Below, in pieces: positions 1-5,449 of a DNA stretch of 20,910 nucleotides (within the stretch, counting starts at the first letter, position 1; each line of letters opens with the position of its first letter). Origin of the DNA: Spirochaetia bacterium (GTDB lineage Bacteria; Spirochaetota; Spirochaetia; Treponematales; Breznakiellaceae); NCBI GenBank assembly GCA_025997795.1, contig BNVB01000046.1:1-20910 (forward strand), read 5' to 3'. The notes beneath the pieces were generated by a model. It was not told the DNA's origin. It did not search any database and saw only the letters and a program-made list of their open reading frames with translations. Made by a program: the position numbers and the translations under genes.

Positions 1-125
1 GGTGGACATGGCCGCCATGGCCCTTAATTCAGTAAGTCCCCTCTACCGGGTATCGCTCTTGGGGACTCAATACGCTTCCCAGGCCATGAGCGAAAAGACC
101 TATGCATCATCGCTTAAAAGCGCCG
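1..125. repeat. Left arm of 125-bp inverted repeat (comFB 3' half)
   Basis: These bases are the exact reverse complement of 513-637 by direct reading, with paired positions summing to 638. Identity stops after base 125 and may continue beyond the left edge. The repeated unit is the 3' half of the comFB-like gene at 466-762, so this is an inverted partial gene duplication and not a transposon end. No transposase or target duplication is seen. Confidence 0.9.
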
Positions 126-421
126 AAGAAGCCGCCCGGATCGTCAAAACAAAAACCACCCTGGGAATCCAAAACGGCATTCTGATTACCGTGCCGATTC
201 CGGAAAAAGATGAACTAAACCCGGTTTTTATCAACGACAATATAGAGCGTGCTTTGGAACAGGCCGACGACAAGGGAATCCGCGGCAAGGCGACAACCCC
301 ATTCCTCCTGGCGGAACTGCACCGTACCACCGGAGGCAAAAGTGTGGCGGCCAACAAGGCGCTGGTATTTAACAATAGCCGTACCGCCGCCCAAATCGCC
401 AAGGCGTATTACGCCCTATAG
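2..421 (+). pseudogene. Chimeric ORF: ComFB fragment fused to PsuG C-terminus (5' end outside window)
   Basis: The frame is open at the left edge and ends with TAG at 419-421. The first ~41 residues are identical to residues 43-83 of the ComFB-like protein encoded at 466-762. From about base 124 the next ~98 residues resemble the C-terminus of pseudouridine-5'-phosphate glycosidase (PsuG/IndA family), which splits pseudouridine 5'-phosphate into uracil and ribose 5-phosphate. Supporting motifs are LGIQNGILITVPIPE, the GIRGKATTPFLL segment and TGGKSVAANKALVFNN. The join is in frame. The PsuG part is only about a third of the usual ~300 residues and lacks the N-terminal catalytic portion, so glycosidase activity is unlikely. 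It may be a psuG remnant truncated by the inverted duplication, or a switchable tail for ComFB. The PsuG assignment is from family memory; the ComFB identity is seen directly. Confidence 0.7.
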
Positions 422-424
422 CAA

Positions 425-467
425 AATGACACATCGAAAGTATCGAAGGTACTTTCGATGTGTCATT
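425..467. terminator. Perfect 18-bp palindrome between convergent genes
   Basis: Arms 425-442 and 450-467 are perfectly complementary (AATGACACATCGAAAGTA and its reverse complement) around a 7-nt loop. It lies just after the stop of the plus-strand chimera and overlaps the stop of minus-strand comFB. The position suits a bidirectional terminator, but neither side has a long T-run, so a factor-dependent stop or a dispersed palindrome is also possible. Confidence 0.55.
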
Positions 468-762
468 AATCGTGCGCGGGGTTTTTGCGTACCTTCTCAA
501 TAGCCTTTGAAACGGCGCTTTTAAGCGATGATGCATAGGTCTTTTCGCTCATGGCCTGGGAAGCGTATTGAGTCCCCAAGAGCGATACCCGGTAGAGGGG
601 ACTTACTGAATTAAGGGCCATGGCGGCCATGTCCACCACACAGGTATTACAGCGGCAGATAGTTCCCTGGTAGGCCCCAAGCTGGCGGCCCAGTTCTTCA
701 ATTACAAGTTTTTCTGATTCGTTTTTAAGATCCTCAAAATCATAGTCATCGGTAAAAGCCAT
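466..762 (-). CDS. ComFB-like late competence family protein
   Basis: This is a 98-residue protein of the ComFB type. Such proteins are small and helical, found in competence operons and in many bacteria without known competence, and their biochemical role is unsettled. It has an acidic N-terminus, a Cys cluster TICRCNTC (Cys36, 38, 41) that could bind metal, then the characteristic VVDMAAMALNSVSPLYRVS stretch. I chose the ATG at 760-762, because GGGAGGA lies 4 nt upstream and the longer in-frame start has no such site. The stop TAA (466-468) overlaps the palindrome. A promoter lies at 780-808, so it is probably monocistronic and independent of dnaB. Its 3' half is duplicated in inverted orientation at 1-125. 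The family assignment is from motif memory. Confidence 0.75.
   Translation of the reverse strand: MAFTDDYDFEDLKNESEKLVIEELGRQLGAYQGTICRCNTCVVDMAAMALNSVSPLYRVSLLGTQYASQAMSEKTYASSLKSAVSKAIEKVRKNPAHD
513..637. repeat. Right arm of 125-bp inverted repeat
   Basis: Exact reverse complement of 1-125. It lies wholly inside the comFB coding region (codons ~43-83). The 387 bp between the arms hold the PsuG tail, the 18-bp palindrome and the native ComFB C-terminus, so recombination between the arms would swap the two C-termini. Confidence 0.9.
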
Positions 763-779
763 AGTATCCTCCCGTTTCC

Positions 780-808
780 AGTATACCATTACCCGGACGG
801 CTTTTCAA
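780..808 (-). promoter_or_regulatory. Sigma70-type promoter for comFB
   Basis: On the minus strand, a -35 TTGAAA (803-808) is followed after 17 bp by a -10 TATACT (780-785). Transcription would start near 773, about 11 nt before the ATG and including the ribosome binding site. Confidence 0.6.
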
Positions 809-849
809 TATTTCATACTTGGCATGTCATAGTTGACAAGGATGCCGTT

Positions 850-2184
850 CTACTGCCGCTCCCTGGACAGGGGCACAAACTTGGCATAACGGGGAAGGAA
901 GGTAATGTCGATTTTTCCCACCGGGCCGTTCCGCTGTTTGGCTATGATCAGCTCCGTTTTGCCGTCCGTTTCTTTACCGGGTTTAGCGTCCGATTCCCGT
1001 TCCCGGTGAAGAAAGATCACCAGGTCCGCATCTTGTTCAATGGAACCCGATTCCCGGATATCCGCCAGGTTAGGCTGCTTGCCCTCCGCATCCCGGCGGA
1101 GCTGGGAAAGGGCCACCACCGGTATATCCAGTTCGCGGGCCAGGCCCTTAAGGGACCGGGAAATTTCCGCTATTTGTTCATGCCGGGGTATCTCCCGGTT
1201 ATCCGAAGTGATAAGGGTAAGGTAATCGACAAAGATGATTTTAACCCCATGCTGGGAACGGAGCCGCCGGGCCTGGGAACGGAGGTCCAGAAGTTTCATG
1301 CCCGGAGTGTCAACAATATAAAACGGAGCCTCGTAAATGCGCCCTGCGGCCTCGGTAATGCTGCCAAAGTCCCGGGGGGTCAAAAGGCCGGAACGGATCT
1401 TTTCCGATTCAATCCGGGCCTCGGAAGAAATAAGCCTGAGGCACAGGGCCATATCGGACATTTCCAGCGAAAAAAACGCAGCGGGGATCTTCCGCTTTAT
1501 GGTAATATGTGACGCCATGGTCAGGGCCAGGGCAGTTTTTCCCATGGAAGGCCGCGCGCCGATAATCGCCAGTTCTGAATTCTGGAAACCCGAGGTAAGC
1601 GTATCAAGATCGTCAAAACCCGAAGGAATTCCTGTATAGGCTTCTTTAAGATGGTAGAGTTTTTCCACCATTTCGATTGCCGCCGGTACCAGTTCCTTGG
1701 TGCTCTTAAAAGAAAAAGCCTGGCGGTTTTCTCCCAGTTCAAAGATCCGCTGCTGGGCTTCTTCCAGGATCATACGGGATTCCTTTGATTCATCAAAGGA
1801 ATTGGTATTCATTTCCGAAGAAACCCGCAGCATGGCCCGCCTGAGGGAACAGTCCTGTACCAGTTTTGCATAGTGATCGATGTTGGCGCTGGAGGGCACC
1901 ACATTGGTCAGTGATGCTACATGGGCAGGCCCGCCGGCGGCATCGAGGTCCCCCATTTGACGCAGTTCCGCCACCACGGTAATAATATCCGCCTTTTGCC
2001 GGCCCTGGTTGTAAAGATTAAGGATTGCCTGGAATACTTTTTGGTTGGCGGTGGCATAAAAATCTGAAGCATTGATATATTGAAGAGCGGTATCTATGGC
2101 GTCGTTATCAAGCAGAATGGCCCCAAGAGCCGCCTGTTCCGCCTCATCGTTATGAGGCGGAACTTTGTCCCTAAGGGAAGGCAT
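850..2184 (-). CDS. dnaB: Replicative DNA helicase DnaB
   Basis: The product is 444 residues, a normal length for the hexameric replication-fork helicase that unwinds DNA 5'->3' with ATP and recruits primase. The N-terminal domain (about 1-150, starting PPHNDEAEQAALGAILLD) is followed by the RecA-like motor. Walker A is GARPSMGKT (209-217), Walker B is KIIFVDYL (315-322), then come the LSQLRR segment (359-364), SIEQDADLVIFLHR (381-394) and the arginine-finger region AKQRNGPVG (415-423). There is no intein. The ATG overlaps the rplI stop by one base (TAATG), so translation is probably coupled. It is the last gene of the rpsF operon. A weak imperfect hairpin lies just after the stop (about 822-846) without a T-run. 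No defect is seen. Confidence 0.97.
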   Translation of the reverse strand: MPSLRDKVPPHNDEAEQAALGAILLDNDAIDTALQYINASDFYATANQKVFQAILNLYNQGRQKADIITVVAELRQMGDLDAAGGPAHVASLTNVVPSSANIDHYAKLVQDCSLRRAMLRVSSEMNTNSFDESKESRMILEEAQQRIFELGENRQAFSFKSTKELVPAAIEMVEKLYHLKEAYTGIPSGFDDLDTLTSGFQNSELAIIGARPSMGKTALALTMASHITIKRKIPAAFFSLEMSDMALCLRLISSEARIESEKIRSGLLTPRDFGSITEAAGRIYEAPFYIVDTPGMKLLDLRSQARRLRSQHGVKIIFVDYLTLITSDNREIPRHEQIAEISRSLKGLARELDIPVVALSQLRRDAEGKQPNLADIRESGSIEQDADLVIFLHRERESDAKPGKETDGKTELIIAKQRNGPVGKIDITFLPRYAKFVPLSRERQ

Positions 2185-2924
2185 TATTCCGCCGGGTTCT
2201 CAGCGCTCTGGGAAGTTTCCGTAACAGCGTTTTCGGAAGGAGTGTCTGTTGAAAGAGCGGCTGCGCTGTCCGTGCTGCCACTGGCCGCGCCAGCATCGGC
2301 TGCGGCATTGGCAACGCCAGCACTAGCCGCGGTATCCGCACTAGCCGTACCAGCATTGGCCGCATCAGCATTGGCTGTTGTATCCGCCGAGCCTTCCACA
2401 GGGGCCGGGGTTTCTTCCGCCGCTGCATCCCGGCGCCGTCCCCGCTGGGGAGCGGGCGTTCTGGTTTCAGTTTTTACCGGCTGGCCTTCCACGGTAAGAG
2501 AACATTCGGCCCCGGCGCTTTCGTACAGTTTTATCGTTACTTTGTACTTGCCTACGCTCTTGATGGTATTACCGGCAATTTCGATTTTTTTCCGTTCAAT
2601 CTGAAAACCCTGTTTAGCCAGTTCCTCCGACACGGTTTGAGCGGTAACAGCGCCGTAGAGTTTACCGTTTGCCCCGGCGGGCATGATCAGCGTCATGGTA
2701 AGGGCTTCGAGTTTTTCCTTAAGTCCCGCCGCATCCTGACGCTTCTGGGCCTTGCGGGTCTCAATTTCATCTTTCCGGGCTTCAAAGAGTTTTACCGTCC
2801 GGTCGTTATACGGAAGCGCTATACCCCGTGGAAAAAGATAGTTCCGGGCATAACCCTTGGCCACATCTTTTACATCACCCTCTTCGCCAAGGGTGGCAAG
2901 ATCCTTGTTTAAAATTACCTTCAT
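2184..2924 (-). CDS. rplI: 50S ribosomal protein L9 with Ala-rich C-terminal extension
   Basis: L9 binds 23S rRNA near the L1 stalk and helps maintain reading frame. The first ~150 residues are a standard L9: the N-domain MKVILNKDLATLGEEGDV with GYARNYLFPRGIA, a charged connecting helix, and a C-domain with GKLYGAVT. I chose the ATG at 2922-2924 and not the TTG two codons upstream, because AAGGAG lies 7 nt before this ATG and MKVIL is the family's usual start. About 96 extra residues follow, first basic (QRGRRRD), then almost only Ala, Thr, Ser, Asp, Asn and Gly. The DNA there is an imperfect GC-rich repetition of Ala codons. The usual family length is ~150 residues, so the tail is unusual and probably disordered. 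The last codon overlaps the dnaB start. Confidence 0.95.
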   Translation of the reverse strand: MKVILNKDLATLGEEGDVKDVAKGYARNYLFPRGIALPYNDRTVKLFEARKDEIETRKAQKRQDAAGLKEKLEALTMTLIMPAGANGKLYGAVTAQTVSEELAKQGFQIERKKIEIAGNTIKSVGKYKVTIKLYESAGAECSLTVEGQPVKTETRTPAPQRGRRRDAAAEETPAPVEGSADTTANADAANAGTASADTAASAGVANAAADAGAASGSTDSAAALSTDTPSENAVTETSQSAENPAE

Positions 2925-2954
2925 ATCCAAGCTCCTTGTAAAAACCTTCTGTCT

Positions 2955-3935
2955 TCACGCCTCCGGAGTAGGAGGCGGCTCATCACGGGGTACCCGGAAG
3001 GGCACCCAGTTTTCCGCTATGCCCAGGAGAAGTAACATTCCCAAAAGCGCGGCGTTTACACCGGGCTTGAAGATCAGAATGATAATCCCCAGGTTGACAA
3101 TAATGCGTATGAGGGGCGGAACCTTTAACAGGTAAAACAGCGCTACCGCCCCGCCCTGAACAAGAAACAGTGTACCGGAAAGGACCAGAATATTCCAGCC
3201 CCCTATCTCCAGCATTTCCAGACCCGCTGTTTTTCCCAGAAGCACCGCTCCCAGGGAAAGGGAAAAAATCCAAATAAGGAAGGGCGCCGCATGAAAAGCC
3301 AGAATACTGACGGGAAGTTTACCGTTTCCCCGGCGGGAAATACGGATTATTCCCAACCCAAGCTGGCGGTTTATCCACCAAAAGACCAGGCAGGAAACAA
3401 GGATTCCTCCCCGCAGTCCCATCCGTATCATGGCGGCAAACAGTTCATCCGCCGTGGGGCCCTCTACTCCCGGCGATTCGGAAAAACCTCCCAGGGCCTG
3501 GAGCTGGCGGACAATGGCCAAACGCAGCCGGGGATCTTCGGTCATGGTAAGAAAAACCGGCGCCATTACCAGGGTACAGCACAATGCCGCAAAGGCCATA
3601 CGATAGGGCGCATCCAGGTGTATCCAGAACCTTCCCAAAGGAGCGTTAATCCAGGTAAAGGCCAGGGCCATTATTGCATAATACAGGGCGCTCCACCGGG
3701 CAAAATCCAAATCTGCCCCGCGGTACATATAAAACCAGAGCGATACGATAGTATTAAAGGCCGTTCCCATAATACCCGCCGCCCAGGCGGACTTTGCCTC
3801 TGCAGAAAAAGCAAGCAGCGCCAGGGGCAGGAGGAAAAAAAAGCTTCCAAAGCCGGTACGGAAACAGACAACGGAAGCCGCCGCCGCCGCTATTCCCGCC
3901 AGGGGAAAACGGCGCAGGCTTCCGGAGTTTTCCAC
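2955..3935 (-). CDS. Multi-pass membrane protein, DUF2232/YybS-like
   Basis: This 326-residue protein has about eight long hydrophobic stretches (roughly 12-45, 50-70, 82-98, 112-132, 174-190, 210-233, 246-270, 275-310). The C-terminus is short and Pro-rich (PRDEPPPTPEA). It lies between rpsR and rplI, where many bacteria carry a YybS/DUF2232 inner-membrane protein of unknown function. The assignment rests on topology, size and position rather than a catalytic motif. The start is GTG (3933-3935), which overlaps the rpsR stop by one base (TAGTG) and so is translationally coupled. A 30-bp gap with a good ribosome binding site separates it from rplI. No function is claimed. Confidence 0.7.
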   Translation of the reverse strand: MENSGSLRRFPLAGIAAAAASVVCFRTGFGSFFFLLPLALLAFSAEAKSAWAAGIMGTAFNTIVSLWFYMYRGADLDFARWSALYYAIMALAFTWINAPLGRFWIHLDAPYRMAFAALCCTLVMAPVFLTMTEDPRLRLAIVRQLQALGGFSESPGVEGPTADELFAAMIRMGLRGGILVSCLVFWWINRQLGLGIIRISRRGNGKLPVSILAFHAAPFLIWIFSLSLGAVLLGKTAGLEMLEIGGWNILVLSGTLFLVQGGAVALFYLLKVPPLIRIIVNLGIIILIFKPGVNAALLGMLLLLGIAENWVPFRVPRDEPPPTPEA

Positions 3936-4252
3936 TATTCCGCCACAAATGGAAGCAGCGCAATAATCCTGGCCCGCTTAACCGCCGCCGCCAGGGCACG
4001 CTGGTGTTTGGCACAGGTTCCGGTAATGCGCCGGGGAAGGATCTTACCCCGCTCAGTAACAAATTTACGGAGTGTATCCGAATCCTTGTAATCAATTTTA
4101 AGCTTCTGGGTACAGAAACGGCATACTTTTTTCTTGAAAAAAACTTTGCCCTTGCCCCGGCCGCCTCTGTCGTCGTCCCGGCCGTCCATCTGGACATCCA
4201 TGCCCCGGTCCTGCCGGGGTCCCCGTTCTTCTGTATATCTTTCGTCAGACAT
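3935..4252 (-). CDS. rpsR: 30S ribosomal protein S18
   Basis: The product is 105 residues. S18 pairs with S6 on the 30S platform. The conserved core runs from about residue 36 (VFFKKKVCRFC) through DYKDSDTLRKFVTERGKILPRR and ITGTCAKHQRALAAAVKRAR to LLPFV. The first ~35 residues are a hydrophilic Arg/Asp/Gly-rich extension absent from many S18 proteins. The ATG follows TAGGAG by 5 nt. Two small hairpins lie in the 85-bp gap from ssb. Operon order is rpsF-ssb-rpsR, as usual. Confidence 0.96.
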   Translation of the reverse strand: MSDERYTEERGPRQDRGMDVQMDGRDDDRGGRGKGKVFFKKKVCRFCTQKLKIDYKDSDTLRKFVTERGKILPRRITGTCAKHQRALAAAVKRARIIALLPFVAE

Positions 4253-4267
4253 GATAACTCCTATGAA

Positions 4268-4320
4268 AAGCGGCGGTCTCGCCGCTTACGTTAAATCGAA
4301 CAGTAACACGAAGTGTTACT
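4268..4320 (-). promoter_or_regulatory. Two tandem hairpins in the ssb-rpsR gap
   Basis: Read on the minus strand, an 8-bp stem with a 3-nt loop (4302-4309/4313-4320, AGTAACAC and complement) is followed by an 8-bp stem with a 4-nt loop (4268-4275/4280-4287, AAGCGGCG and complement) just before the rpsR ribosome binding site. Neither has a T-run, so they look like mRNA processing, stability or protein-binding elements and not terminators. Role unknown. Confidence 0.45.
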
Positions 4321-4337
4321 AATAACTCCTACAAATG

Positions 4338-4817
4338 TTAAAAGGGAATATCATCGGTAAAGCCGTCGGAACCTTCTGCTGCCGGAGCTGGGGAAAAATC
4401 ACCCGCCGGGGCTCCACCGCCTGCCGATGCAGACCCATTATAAGCCGAAGAAGCGCCGCCGCCGTTATAGTTCCCGCCGCCAGCGGCCCCGGGGTTACCC
4501 CCCAAAAGCTGAATATTAGCGGCCACAATTTCTACACGGGAACGGTTTTGGCCGTCCTGTTCCCAGCGATCCTGGCGCAGTTCACCATCCACCCCAACCA
4601 TTTTACCCTTGACCAGGTACTGGTTAATGCTTTCGCCCTGCCGGCCCCAGACTACAACATCGAAAAAATTGGGTTCGTCCACCCATTGTTCCCCCGATTT
4701 TTTCCGGCGGTTTACCGCAACAGAAAACTTACATACCGCCTGACCATTGGCGGTATATTTAAGTTCCGCATCTCTGGTTAACCTGCCAATCAATACCACC
4801 CGGTTAAGATCTACCAT
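4338..4817 (-). CDS. ssb: Single-stranded DNA-binding protein
   Basis: The product is 159 residues, a typical bacterial SSB. The N-terminal OB-fold spans about 1-107 (VVLIGRLTRDAELKYTANG, FSVAVNRR, FFDVVVWGRQ, LVKGKMVGVDGELR). A Gly/Ala/Ser/Pro-rich linker follows, ending in the acidic tip DDIPF that docks replication and repair proteins. It coats single-stranded DNA during replication and repair. The ATG is 1 bp after the rpsF stop, with GAGGA upstream, so the two are co-translated. Confidence 0.97.
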   Translation of the reverse strand: MVDLNRVVLIGRLTRDAELKYTANGQAVCKFSVAVNRRKKSGEQWVDEPNFFDVVVWGRQGESINQYLVKGKMVGVDGELRQDRWEQDGQNRSRVEIVAANIQLLGGNPGAAGGGNYNGGGASSAYNGSASAGGGAPAGDFSPAPAAEGSDGFTDDIPF

Positions 4818-4818
4818 A

Positions 4819-5100
4819 TTATTCCTCTATTTTGACAAAGAGATAACGCAGCAGATTGGCGTTAAGCTTGAAGGCTTTATCAATGACGCTGATTTTGGCA
4901 GGATCGGCCTTAAGGGTAAAGAGCACATAACGGCCCCGCTTGCGGCGGTTAATCTCGTAGGCTAAATCCCTGTCGCCGGTTTCATCGGTTTTGACGATTT
5001 CAACCCCGTGGGCTGCCAGGTCGGCCAGGACAGTTTCCCGCCCTGCCTGATACTGGTCTTCTTCCAGGGGGAAGATGACCGTCAGTTCATATTGACGCAT
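4819..5100 (-). CDS. rpsF: 30S ribosomal protein S6
   Basis: The product is 93 residues, full length for S6, the S18 partner on the 30S platform. Landmarks are the MRQYELTVIFPLEE start, IVKTDETGDRDLAYEINRRKRGRYVLF, and the LNANLLRYLFVKIEE end. The ATG follows AAGGAGG at ideal spacing. It is the first gene of the operon, with a ~75-nt leader containing two hairpins and a strong promoter at 5183-5211. Confidence 0.96.
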   Translation of the reverse strand: MRQYELTVIFPLEEDQYQAGRETVLADLAAHGVEIVKTDETGDRDLAYEINRRKRGRYVLFTLKADPAKISVIDKAFKLNANLLRYLFVKIEE

Positions 5101-5128
5101 AGGTCCTCCTTATGGACTCAAAAACATG

Positions 5129-5168
5129 GGTTCCAACTCTAGTGGAACCTGGGCTGCCTGGGGCAGCC
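5129..5168 (-). promoter_or_regulatory. Two hairpins in the rpsF 5' leader
   Basis: On the minus strand GGCTGCC/GGCAGCC (5152-5158/5162-5168, 3-nt loop) is followed by GGTTCCA/TGGAACC (5129-5135/5143-5149, 7-nt loop), between the predicted start site near 5176 and the rpsF ribosome binding site. In many bacteria the S6:S18 complex binds the rpsF leader to repress its own operon, so this position is suggestive. I do not recognise the canonical S6:S18 motif. Confidence 0.45.
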
Positions 5169-5182
5169 AAAGAGGTAAGGTA

Positions 5183-5211
5183 ATGATAGCGGGAAGCGGG
5201 GGTTTTGTCAA
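5183..5211 (-). promoter_or_regulatory. Promoter of the rpsF-dnaB operon
   Basis: On the minus strand a consensus -35 TTGACA (5206-5211) is followed by 17 bp and a -10 TATCAT (5183-5188). It is well placed upstream of rpsF and strong, as expected for a ribosomal-protein operon. Confidence 0.8.
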
Positions 5212-5364
5212 CACGCGGGGCAACGAACCATCGACTGCCTGCTCTATTCAACCTGCGACCCCCGGGATCCAGGGAATTCCCGAATCGGCGGCCCTATTGC
5301 AGTACGACTGGGGAAATGATAAGACAGTCAGATACTCCCGGCAAAGCCGAGGACTTGAATAGTT
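5212..5364. other. Non-coding spacer between rpsF promoter and CRISPR trailer
   Basis: I see no gene here. It contains overlapping SmaI and BamHI sites (5261-5270) and an EcoRI site (5274-5279). A 14-nt string at 5250-5263 resembles, on the minus strand, the variable loop/T-arm of some tRNAs. No complete tRNA fold is present. Confidence 0.5.
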
Positions 5365-5407
5365 AACCGCTCAAAGCGGTTTGTTTTGGAACCGCCTAAA
5401 GGCGGTT
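5365..5407. terminator. Twin hairpins at the distal end of the CRISPR array
   Basis: Two near-identical stems: AACCGCT/AGCGGTT (5365-5371/5375-5381) and AACCGCC/GGCGGTT (5390-5396/5401-5407). They lie 43 bp beyond the last repeat in the direction of array transcription. T-rich sequence follows them on the plus strand only, so a role in ending the pre-crRNA (minus strand) is positional inference. Confidence 0.4.
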
Positions 5408-5449
5408 ATGTTTGTTACTTATCCTTGCAGTACCGGGTTTATCTGCAAA

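Noticed and set aside
1006..1512. 168-codon plus-strand ORF opposite dnaB
   Set aside because: Lies wholly antisense to a clear DnaB, with no ribosome binding site and no recognisable protein features.
2080..2604. 174-codon Ala/Val-rich plus-strand ORF opposite rplI
   Set aside because: Produced by the GC-rich repetitive codons of the L9 tail read in antisense.
3291..4091. 266-codon plus-strand ORF opposite the membrane protein gene
   Set aside because: Its antisense composition is Gln/Gly/Arg-rich with no domain. The minus-strand genes there are coupled and well supported.
5250..5279. SmaI/BamHI/EcoRI site cluster resembling a cloning linker, and a 14-nt tRNA T-arm-like string
   Set aside because: The sites are few and the flanks do not match a vector I know. 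The tRNA-like string has no acceptor, D or anticodon arm around it. Both may be chance; a vector screen and a tRNA search would settle it.
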